Shown here: positions 48,101-60,100 of the stretch, piece after piece
How positions within the stretch are numbered: the stretch's first letter is position 1
How the letters are laid out: each line of letters begins with the position of its first letter
Source of the DNA: Chelonoidis abingdonii
Taxonomy: Eukaryota > Chordata > Testudines > Testudinidae
Direction: 5' to 3'
DNA length: 64,000 nucleotides
NCBI RefSeq assembly: GCF_003597395.2
Contig: NC_133769.1
Span: 44,747,831-44,811,830, forward strand
Program-made: the position numbers and the translations under genes
Notes under the pieces: generated by a model
What the model was told of the DNA's origin: nothing
Seen by the model: the letters and a program-made list of their open reading frames with translations, nothing else
Databases searched by the model: none

Positions 48101-51100
48101 TGTAATGGTATGTATACAGCAATACATATGGGCAGTTGCTGGGTGATTGTGATGGTTGTACCAATGGCATGTCCGTTGCCTGGGGGTGGTATGTATGCCT
48201 CAGGCTGGGTGGGGAGCTGGGCTTCTGGGTTCAGGGGTGCCCAGCTCACAGGGGCTTGGGCTCAGGCAATGTGGGGAGATAGGGTCAGGGGGGTGGTCCA
48301 GTCGAGGGACTGAGCTCGAGCTAGGGGTCAGGGCTGTGGGGGGATGGGGTCAGGGGGTGCCTGGGGGCACTGGGGCACAGCTCATGCTCTGGCGCTGCTG
48401 TTTCTCTCCAGCCGTCCAGGCACAAGGGGAGCAGGAGCAGGGACCAGCCAAGGACTAAGGGCCAGGAGCACAGGCACCTGAAGGCCGGACCTGTGGGGAG
48501 AACTTGCTTACCTTGCCCAATGCATGAGCGTTGGGGTCCTCTTTTCTTCCCTCCGGCTCCACAGACCAAGCTGAGGCTCTTTGCTTCTCCATGCCCCTCG
48601 CTGGGGCTGACGTGGAGGCCGGAGCCAGGGCAGCTGCGCTTTCCTCCAGAAAGCGAAGCCCCTGTGTTTGCGGCTGCTGTCCGCAAGGGCCCCTGCACGT
48701 GCCCTAAGCAGAGGCTGTGCAAGCTCTGCCCACCGCCAGCGCCGCCCCGAGCCCCGGTCAACTCAGAAAAATTGCAGAGGCTGGAGCCCATGCTCTGTGG
48801 AGGAGGAGGAATTCTGAGCCTCTGCCTGCAGGCTCAGGATTCCCCTGATCAAGTGCGCGCGCGGCAGCCCAACCTCTGGCTGCGGCAGCGGCGCGCTGAC
48901 CCCGGGGGCGCCCTGGACTGCTGGGCGCCGTGGGGGCGCGCCTGAAAACCCGGGGGCGCCCTGACCCAGGGGACGCCACTGGCTAACCGGGCTGCGGCGG
49001 TGGGTGCCTTGACCCGGGGGGCCCTGGGCTGCCGGCTGCGGCGGTGGTGCCCTGACCCTGGAGGGCCCTGGGCTGCCGGCTGTGGCGGCTGCCGCGCTCA
49101 CTCCCGGGGGCGCCCTGGCTGCCGGGCTGCCACGAGGGCTCCCTCACCCGGCGGCAACCCTGACCCGGGGGACGCCCTGGGACATGCCTGGCGGCAGGCA
49201 GCTGCTGCCACTGGCAGCTCAGACTACCTCTCCAGCAGCAGCGGCTGCAACCATTTAAAAAATTTGGGGGGGGCACCGCTTTTTGGCGCCCCCAAATCTT
49301 GGCGCCCTAGGCAACCGCCTAGTTCGCCTAAATGGTTGTACCAGCCCTGCCAATCAGTAGTATACTCAGCCTTCAAACATGCCAATGTAGCAACACAGGC
49401 AATCAAAATATGTGAGAAACTTGTGTTTTGTTGAACTTTGTGTCATAATTTTTAATGTTTAACTGTAGAACAAGTTCTAAAGGAAGCTTTCTCACTCTAT
49501 GTATTAAATAAACCAGTTGCTTTAAAAAAATCCATCCTGTGCAACCATGATGACTAGGGTCCTACCAAATTCATAGTCCATTGTGGTCAATTTCATGGTC
49601 GTAGGATTTTTAAAATTGCAAATTTCAGTATTTCAGCTATTTTAAATCTTAATTTCATGGTATTATAATTTTAGGCATCCTGACCCAAAATGGAGTTGTG
49701 GGAGGGGGTCACAAAGTTATTGTAGGGGGATTGCGGTGCTGCTACCCTTACTTCAGTGCTACTGCCGGTGGCGATGCTGCCTTCAGAGCTGGGCAGCTGG
49801 AGAGCAGCAGCTGCTGGTCGAGATCTCATCTCTGAAGGCAGAGCTGCCACCAGCAGCAATGCAGAAGTAAGGATGGCAGGTATTATCACACTTACTTCTG
49901 CGCTACTGTCTTCAGAGCTGCCACCGCTCTCCGGCAGCCCAGCTCTGAAGGCAGCACAGAAGTAAGGGTGGCAATACCATGTCTCCACTAAAATAACCTT
50001 GCGACCCGCCCTGCAACTCCCTTTGTGTCAGGCTCTCCAATTTGAGAAACTCTGGTCTCCCTTGTGAAATCTGTATAGTATAGGATAAAAGCACACAACA
50101 GACCAAATTTCATGGGAGGAGACCAGATTTCACAGTCTGTGACGTGTTTTTCATGGGTGTGAATTTGGTAGGGCCCTAATGGTGACACTCTCCTTCCCCC
50201 ATGGGTTGGCAGTAGGATTTGAACACTGTATTGTCAGATCCCCAGCATAGACCTGTAGCACTTGAGCTAAAGAAGTGACTGCTATCCCTTATTTTCACCA
50301 ACCAGTGGAGAAGAATGCAGCACACAGTTTGCCTGTGGGTTACTATTTCCCAGACATCAGTAGACTGCAGAGAATGATGATTCCTGGGTTCTTTTCCTGG
50401 ATGTGTGTGTGTGCAATGGGAAATGTGTGATCTGGTGGTTAGAGACAAGCTAGCCAAACACACAGATTTGGCATGTTCATTCTGAAACACATTATGACTC
50501 ATCAGATGAGGCTTTATTTTTACTTTTGTATTATATTTAGTAATTTTATTTTTATATTTTCATTAACTTAGAAAAGAATTACAATATAAAAATAACAAAG
50601 TGCTTCATTTAAATCTTTAAAATAAAATTTCTTAACAATTGACATATTCCCACAGAATTTTGACAAACTGGCATTTTCTGATGGAAAAACACTTAGTCAA
50701 GAAAAGGTATCACTTGGGAATGCTAACTATCAACTAATGCAATCTACTGGTTACTAACTATATAAAATAAACTAGGCTAAGACTAAACGCGAGGTTGTGA
50801 GACTACAACCACACAGAGCTCTGACTCCAGCCACTGGTGATGAGAAGGAACTGAGGAAAGTCAGGACAGCACCACCATATATAGCCGGGGAAGGCAGAGC
50901 CACGGGGTGCAAGCACTGCCCCTCTACGGGTACCACTAGCCAAAAGGCTGTGGCGCGCTGGGCATGCACACATCTAAGTGGAATACACGTCTGCATCTAA
51001 GCAAAGAAGAACTGGACAGACTTCCAGCCAAGCCCGCTTGGAAGGTCATGGAATGGAATAAAGAGGAATTCTTATCTCAGAGTTCGGCTGGATTCTTGGG

Positions 51101-54100
51101 AGTTGTCTTCAGACTCGGCCATCACCTCCTTACTGCTGGGAATGCCTCTCTTCTCCCAGTCTATGCTTTTCTTATGATCATCTTCTCTTTGCTACTGTTC
51201 CTGACCTTTCTGTCAGGCTGAGAACCAGCATGTTGGGATGTCCATGCCAGAGGCCAGGCTTGGAGCTATCTAGAATGGGAGGCTGGACTGGGTACAGGAG
51301 TAAGAACAGTAGACACAAGGTTTTTTTGGTGTAGTAAAGGTGAGATACACAGGAGTGCTGGCAAGAAACTGGGCTTTATTTTCTGGCCCTAGTCACCTGT
51401 CATCAATTAGATTTCCAAAATGTAATGCTGTTACGAGACAGGGATCAGTAGCCACAAACTCCAGCAGCCTACGGGTTATGGTCAGCTTGCTAGTAAGGGG
51501 TGCATGCTTTGGTGCTAAATTTTGGGGAACAGGGAACACAGACCTGAGAAGGTAGAAGGAGATTCATTTGATTGAGTTGATGGCTCAGGAGCTGGCAGGA
51601 AAGTGGGATAACTGCTCTGTTGAGACAGGAGATGAGTTCATACATTTGGTCCTCTGTTGCTGTAAGGGTTAACTGAACTTCAGTGCACTTGTGGCCATCA
51701 TATGAGAAATGTGGGGTGAGGAAAGTATATCAAGTAGAAAGAAATTCTGAAGTCTCCTTCCAAAGGGCAAGTCTGTTAGTTATAAGATTAGCTTTGCCAA
51801 ACATGCTGTTATGGTCTCTCTTGTGTGGGGGGTTGGTTTTTTAGTTACACTCTAACTTACATGATTTTACTATATTGTCAGTAAACTCAACTGTGCTATC
51901 AAGCATAAGAAAACAGAACAGAAGGCAAGCGCCTTTCTATTTACATTCTTTTGTGGCAAAATACATGCTTTAATTAAGTTCCCTTGGATGACCCTTCACA
52001 CAGGTCCTGTTTACAAATATTATTGTCCTTTGCCCTATGATTCATTAGTGTTGCAAAACACAGAAGCTCAAATTTTCCTTACAGTTACCCTGATGTAAAT
52101 TCAGAGTACCTCAGAATTTACTACAGTGGATTTGCTCAAGATTTACACCAGTGTTACTGAAAGGAAAATTTAGCCCCCCAAAAATATTTCTGTCTTTGGT
52201 AACAATGATGGGATTACACTGAACATAATGTAACTTATGGGCTGAATTTGACCCAGAGAATGTGAATAGCCTAATAGCATCTTGTCAGTCTACCATTTAT
52301 GATTACAGATGGTGGTGTATGATATATAGAAGTTTCAAATTACATTCCATAAAAAAGGATTAATTTTTAAAATAAAAAGTGAAATACACAGTATTGCCAA
52401 CCCCAAAATTTGAAAAAATCATGAGACTGACCTAAAAAATCATAAAATAAAAAGGATTAAATAGTGGTTTTTGTCTGCCTTCTGATTTTTGAACTTCCCC
52501 TGCTCATAAAATGTGTCTGACAATTAGTGGTGGCAACTCTCACAGATATATAGTGAGTAATGCAATTTGGTCTTTGCACACCTACATCAATTAATTATGC
52601 AACTCCCAGTGACATGCTGCAATCAATTCTGCATCCTTCCAGCTGCAGATCAACCCCTTTCCCTGGTACATTTCTGTTCCTCCAGTAACCGCAGACGTTT
52701 TTCACTCTCTACCTGAACTGGGAAGGGGCAGCTCCAGGTGCACTTCACCCACTTTTCCGGGTCTGGAGTAGTGGACAGTTCTAATAGGAGTGGCCTTCCA
52801 CACTTTCCCAGGCCTGGTGGTGTGGCATTAGGGTGTGTCTTCACTACAGAATTAACCTGGGTGAGTGGCACCTGGTCTGAGCACCTAGTTTAGTCTACAC
52901 TGTAAAGCCGTACCCAGGACTGTGTCCTTCTCTACACTGCAATGCGTAGATTCTTTCCCAGTGAATTATAGAAGAATGTCTGTCCTGCTGGGCATAGAGT
53001 GGGAATAGTGGGAAGACAATGGAGGATGTGATTTAGCTTGCATTTTCACTGCAAAGTGGGTGGGTTATTGGCCCAGGTTCTGCTTTCACTCTGGCTCTAA
53101 GACGTAAACCCATCTATGTCAGCTAGCCTGGGTTGGAAGCACAAGCAAACTCTGGTGAGAGGTTTTTGTGTGTGAATGGAGTGGGGACAAGGGCACTGTT
53201 AGGAGCCTGCACTTACTCTATAGTGAAGATAAACCCTCATGGAGGGGAAGGGAAGGTGGGAAAAGCAGAGAGGAGTGAACCCATTTTTCGCTATACAGGA
53301 TTGGAGAGGTGGGAGTAGGGTTCCCCTGATCTGCAATGTTTTTTCTAACCCTCTTCCCTGGGAGAACGGGTATTGGTAATTCCCTCCCCCTCTATCCCTA
53401 TTTAAAAAAAAACTTCTCTCAGTTCCAGTGCAGAAGGAGATTACTCTCTGCCTACCTCCTACAGCATCCGTGATTGGCTGCTCTTCCTCAGGAGGTGAGG
53501 AAGTAGGGAAGGCAGCCAGTCAGAGCACGTTTTCCTCTGGGAATTCTGAAAATGGTATAAAAGTTGCAGCTTCTCTCGTTGTGGGAAAATTACCTGCAGC
53601 AGGGGTCAAAATCCCGTTACTTGTGAGAAAATTGGGTCAGGATTAATAGCTATTGTGATATAGTCTGACCTCCTGCATAACACAGGCCATAGAACTTCTC
53701 CAAAATAATTCTTAGAACATAAGTTTTAGAAAAACATACAATCTTCATTTAAAAATGGTCAGTGATGGAGAATCCACCATGACCCTTGATAAATTGTTCC
53801 AATGGTTAATTACTCTCACTGTTTAAAAAGTGGCAACAGTGAATACCTATTGACCAATATATGTTGTTTAAATACTCCTTTCAACAGCAGTTTGGTTTTC
53901 CAGTGCAATATCTTAAAAAACAATTAAACCCATTAATATTAGTTTAAAAAATCTGATTTGAATAAAAGGACACACATGAGTTCTAAAAATCTGATAGTAA
54001 ACCAAAACTCTATCTACTTTGAGAGGAATAGTTTACATTTGTTTGTTCTGTTTGTCCCACATGCAATTTAAGTTGGGAAATATAGGAAAAAACAACCCCC

Positions 54101-57100
54101 TCACAAAATGCATCTGTAACATTATTCAGTTCCTCAAAGCAAGCTTTTTTTTTTTTTTTTGTAGGATCCAATCCTGGTTCCATTAAAGTCAGTTGCAAAA
54201 CTCTAACGTAATAAACTTATGACTAAACTGTATAGGATAACTGAGATTTAAGCTTTCAGTTTCTTTGCAAAACTGAATATTGTAGGGAGAAATAACAGGA
54301 AACTTCTCAATTTTTCTTCAGAAAATGGAGGGGAATTCTGCAGTTTGTTGCAAGCTATCGTAAGGAAATCTCAGAGGCCCCATTCTACAAAAAGATCTGC
54401 TGGGGTGAACCCTTGCGCCCAAGAGGTTTCTGTGATGTGCACACCAATCTGTAGAAAAGTAGGCTGAGACTCCAAACTCATTTCACACAGGCCACCAAAC
54501 AGCCACCATATCATTACTTGCATTTTTCCATCTTGAAGATCTCAAAGTGCTTTACAGCCATTGCCTCGTATCCCTGTATTGTTACACCTATTTCTGGTTG
54601 ACAAAACTTAGGTGCTAAAATCAAAATTCTAGCTTTAATAATGTGAGGGTCCTAGGAGCATGGGAGCAGAATCGATTCTGAGCAAAGGTCCCTGAGCCCT
54701 TTTGTTCGTTCCTGGCAGTGTATGTGTTTGGGGTCGGAGTGGGGCGTGGGGACTGGAAATATGGTAAGGTCAGCAGGTGATCTGCCCATGTCTTCTTGGA
54801 GCACTGAAGCAAGCATTAGCCAGGCTTCTTGACTAGTGATTAAGGGAATACTTCCCTGCTTCTTTGTAGGTGTATGCACACACTTCTGCTTTATACATCC
54901 AAGATATCTGCTTAAGAAGATCAATTTTCTTGCCCTGAGTGACTTGTCTAAACTTATATAGGAAGAACAGAAGATAGAGTGTGATGAGAGTGGTAGGTAA
55001 GGATGGGGAAAGAGGTAGAACTGCTTCATCTTGAGAGTTTGCAAGGCGAAGTGACATGAATTCATTGCAATTGCAGTTATTAGAAGCTGTTTTACACCGA
55101 TATGAAATAAAGTATGTATGATCCACTTCACAATGCTAGCAAGTAACCTTCTAATGATTTATTACCAACTGTGCTTAAAGCATCTATGAATGTGAAGAGT
55201 GCATTCTCAGAATTAGTACATTTTCTGAAAGTTTCATTTAATCTGTGTGAGGAGCTAAAGTGCCCATTCCAATTTCAGTAAATCCTATTTTTAAAACACA
55301 TTTCCTGCTGTGTACTTGTAAATAGGATTGTTGCCTCAATTCTCTCTCCTTCTTCTAGCGAATGCACCCAATTCTACTGCCCTACAATGTGCAGCTGGGT
55401 CACAGATCCACACAGATTGCTGCGTGAGTTCATTCATTCTTTGGTACAAATTTTCCTCTTCCGAGGATCCTTGCACTCATCAAAGTGCCGTGTGTCAGTG
55501 AATTCCTACACACCACTGTATTCTGGTGACTCTGTGTGTGTATCATTGCAGATGGAATTTCCAAGTGCATGCTTCTGCCAAGTATTGCAGTATTTAGACT
55601 ATACAGTACATGACCCATACAGAGGATTTAATTATGTGGGGTTTTAACCAGGTACTTCTTTCTGGTTGTCTAATTCAGAACTGGATCTCTAGTTATTACT
55701 TCACTGGACAGAGAAAACATCAGTACACTATAATTGGAGGTGGGGTGGGGGGGTTGTATTCCTCACACAATGGTAATTAGGGCTAAAAATTTCAGTCTTC
55801 ACTCAGGCAAAGCACCCATTGAAGCCATTGCAAGTGTTGCCTGAGTAAAGACTAGGATTTGGCCCCAAAGTCGAAACAGCTTAGGCAAGTTGTGCAATAT
55901 ACTTTTGCCTTAATTTTCTAAAGCCTGAATTTTTAAAGTGACTAAATCCACACACAATACATGTTTTTCCCTAGCCTGCATTCCTATAAAATAGCTTTTT
56001 GGCTATTTCTAATGCTGCTTACATTCCAGAGGCTTAGTTCAGAAGGAAAATAGAATATTTCTGCCCTTATTTGAAGAGACTGCATTCGGGTATCAACCAT
56101 GGGCCTGATAACACATTTGAGTGCAGATCATTTAGGATGCATTTATTCTCAGATCCACAATGCCTCTTTTTTATAACCTGCACAAACTAGAAGATCTCCA
56201 GTTATGATTTTCAAGCTGATTCTGGGATTTAACCACGCAAGTTCTATTAATTTCCATGGGAACTCTATAGGGCTAAATCCCTTCTTTAGCTTTGAGAAGT
56301 CTCAACCTTAAGTTATGGCTCTTATAGACTATTACAATTAAATACTTTTCTGGATTCCAAATGGTTAAATAAATTAATGAATAAATACAATATTGTAGTG
56401 TGTACTGCTGGGGGAGGGAGCAGGGACTACATTTCCCACTGGAATTCTGGTCAGCCCTTGTGCAGAAGTTCCTGGGGTATGGCAGGGCAGCTTACTCAGA
56501 GGGATGGCCAAAATCTAGTCCAGAGGATGAACAATGAAAGGACCAGTCCATTGCTAACTCTCACTTTATAAGCCATTTCTTCATTTTTGCCACACTCTTT
56601 CCTGTGCCACCAGACCTTTTCTCATTGCCATAATTATGTGGGCCATGAAACAGCCACAGAAAAAAGAATATGGAGACACTTATTTTCGGAGAAGAAAAAG
56701 TAGTATTGCCTTTTGGACAAATACTCAGAAAAACCCCATCCTTAGATACAGTGGAGAATTTTTATCCTGTTACAACTGTTTATTGTACTAGTAGCTGAAA
56801 GCCTGTGCTGTTGCTTGGGCATTGCAGTTAAGCCAAGTAATCCTTGATCTGTGCAGTCTCCCTCAGGTAACCAAACAAAACTGCTGCTTAGGGTAGTAAT
56901 TGGTTATCTCTGAGATCATAATGGTCTACGACTCTTGGCACATGGTATTAGATATAACTAACTGCAGCTGTAAACTGCACAGGTGTAATTTGTAAAGTCA
57001 AATGCTGAGAATTTAAAAACTGTCTGGTAACAGGCTGTGAATCCCGGTGATGATTCAACCTGCTCATATTCTGAACCAAAAGAACCCTTCACCAGCTGTT

Positions 57101-60100
57101 TCCATTGCTCCTCACTGACTCAGACATTATGGACTTTAAAAAATGACACACACAGTGACAATCCTGGAATCTTCTTATATAACTATTTCCCCACTAATTT
57201 TGTACTCCTCTTTATGTTTATTATAAGCAATTTCCATTCTGTTGTATTCTCTTGCACATGTACAATAAGCATAATATAATCATTTTGGCCCCAAATCTCT
57301 GTTTTGATTATTTATTTGTAGCACCACCGTGCATAGGAGCCCTAATCATAGACCAGGACCCCATTGCCCTAGCTCTATGAACCACACTGTTTTGGGAGAG
57401 CCGCCAGAAAAATACCAGTTATGTGGATCTGAGGATCTGCTCTGTTCTGAAGGAGAGAGGAATGTCAGTGGGTCAAAGGTTTTCCATGGAGGCTCTTTCT
57501 TCCTTTAAAAAGACCATAGCTTATTCTGAATTAGGAGTCAAATAATGTAGATCAAAGGAAAGAATTGGGTCCTTTCTTACTTTAAGTCCACTCTCAGTTC
57601 TACCACATCAGCCCAATTTTGATCTAAGACAATGCAAAGTGCATCCCTTTCATTATGTGCCTTGTTCAGTCAGCTACAGTGATTGTTCACTGTGCATGTG
57701 AGATCAGAATTGTTATTGATAAGCCCAACAGAAAGATAAAGGGTAAAAAAAAAATATTATCCTTTAAAGATTTAGAACATGGAGACTAAATTTAATTTAA
57801 GATAATACAATATAATCTTATCTAATTTTCCAAGTAGGGATTTTGTTGTTTGTAGTTATCATTAAATGTATAGATTTGGGTATGATTATTCTAACCAGAG
57901 AAACTCATGTTTGTTGCAGCAGGGTATAGATCCTAAAATTAAAAGACAAAGGAACAATAAATGCATGTTTGAAATAGAAATAGGTAGTGATTTTCTGGAG
58001 AGACCCTTTGTTTAAAATTCCAGCATCAACTTGAAGGAAAGGTCGGGTTGATTTTCCTGCCTTTGAAGGAATTAATTCTGTCTTTCGGTCCTGCTAAATC
58101 ATTCCTGCCACAGATGACTTATCCCTGGAACTCATAAAAATATTACATGAGTAGGTATTTTTGAGTCTTTCCCGAGACAGGGCACCTCCAGGTTTCCCTA
58201 AAAGTTATTTGTTCTGCCCTCCTTTAAATAGCACAAACACTTGAATGCTGTGCTATACTATTGTCTCTATTTTCAGCAACAATGTGTAAGCGTTCCAGCA
58301 AAGTGCATTTAAAAGACGTTTGTTTGCCAAATGGTGTTGCCTCCTTTCTTGGGCATGAGATAGGGAAACAAACTGATAGATTCTGCAGGCAAATGTACCT
58401 TTGATATATGGGGTTTTTCAGAGGATAAAGGAAAAAATCTCTCTGAGACCCCCTGGTTAAAGTATTGGCAGTACAGCAGTGGAAATAAAGCTTTAGTCTG
58501 CTGAGAATGTATCACTTATATTTTTTCCAGCCATATTCAACTAATCCCCATAGCTTAGTCATTGTCTCCTATAGTCTTGTTTTCAGTTATTAGTAAGTGG
58601 TTTAAAAACCCCTCTTTAGGTGATATGCTGGGCCCATCCTCCCATAATGTACAGTCAATTGTTAGACAAAATCCAATTTAGTCTTCAGATCTTTTTCTCA
58701 ATACAAAAATAAAATAATTACATTTTGGGGGGAGGAGCCTAGGGACAGATTCAAAGTTTTATATTAAAACTGAATATTTTCTTCTGTAATAGTCTTTTCT
58801 TTAGGGAAGACATATTTCTTTATTTAAAATATGTGGGTTAATATATTATTATGAGCTGGGAGAAATGTTATGGGATGAGATAAAAAACCTCATTCAAACC
58901 GATGTGTTAATGCACCCTTCACTTAAGATAGTTTCAAGAAACACTTAAGGGACTGCACCTAAAATAAGGCCTAAAAGTGTCTGTTTAGAAGCTATCACCA
59001 TGCAGGCAGGGTGGGAGGTTCCACTGAGCATATGACTAGGTATGTGTGTCTGAGTGAGAGAGAGGGCAGAAAACACAGAAAGAGAGAGAGCGGCAGAGGC
59101 AAAAAGCAAGAACACCAAGAACTAACAAGTAAGCACAATGTGATCCTGGAAAAAGCTAGACAGTGAGCTTTTGGATCTGTTAGCTAACAAGGTCTTGGGC
59201 TGCAAGCTTAGAAACTGCTCTTTTTGTTCTTGGTTCCTCCTGCATTCAGAGGAGCGAGAGTTTGTACATTCCTTGTAAATAAACAAAGAATAAACAATAT
59301 ATCAAAGAATACCAGGCTCCTGCAATTTCTACTTCAAACTGCAACATCCCCATGGTCCTAAACTAGCTGCTCTGATCAAAAAGGATCCGAGTTACAATAC
59401 TCTGTATTAAGATGGAGAGGGGGGGAACAGATAACATTGAGGGCATGATTTAGGTTAATATTAGTCAAAGCTTTTTAATTTAGCTCATTATGCTTGTGTG
59501 TACTGGGTAAAATAATCCTCTCCCTGCACAAAGCCAATTGTGATGGGGTTGGGCTTACCACTGCTTCCTGGTGATTAGGTCACTGGATCCCAGCTCTAGC
59601 AGTCCCCACTTCAGGTAGCAACTCAGCAACTCTGCTCAGGTCGCCAATTGATTTTCCCTTTACAGAGTAACAAAGTCCAACAAAATATATGTAGTCCAAA
59701 AAGAAAGTGTCTTTAGCCCATCTCTATCCACTGTGGGTGTTGCACCCTTGACTCAAAGCTTACAGTGTCTCTGTCCCCCTTATTTCTGAAGAGGTTTGTG
59801 CCCACTTCATGAAAGGTGGTAGAGGAGCTCAGACCCTTCCTGTCCACAGGGCTCTGACCTCGGGGCTTACAAGAGGCAGTGACAGCAAACACCCCGGAGT
59901 GCCTTCCGGGTCACTTCCTACCATGTACTATCCCTGTCCAAGGTGTGATCAAAGCCCCATAAATAATCCATCAGAAATTGGAGTGAAGGGTTCTCTAGTC
60001 CTAAGGAAAGGCTAGTCACTCTAGTAGGCCCTCTCCCTTGCAGCCAGGACTCCTGCTGTACTATTACTGAGGGATTCCCAAGATAGGTCTCTCCTGTCTG

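Larger units (their letters stand above)
46389..49349 (-). mobile_element. hAT DNA transposon, 2.96 kb, perfect 8-bp TSD
   Basis: Terminal inverted repeats CAGGGCCGGTGCAA ... TTGTACCAGCCCTG, flanked by identical CCAATCAG at 46381-46388 and 49350-49357. Subterminal words CGCCCTAGGCGAA (left) and GCGCCCTAGGCAACCGCC (right) are also inverted. The minus strand holds transposase remnants, and the right third is very GC-rich with degenerate tandem units. It is the larger relative of the 336-bp MITE at 15302. Confidence 0.93.

Noticed and set aside
48870..49225. CpG island or promoter
   Set aside because: The GC peak is confined to the transposon and lacks any associated host exon.
48110..49434. 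Long open frames on both strands (up to 156 codons)
   Set aside because: They fall in the CpG-rich tandem part of the hAT element. Proline, glycine and arginine-rich translations on both strands are compositional.
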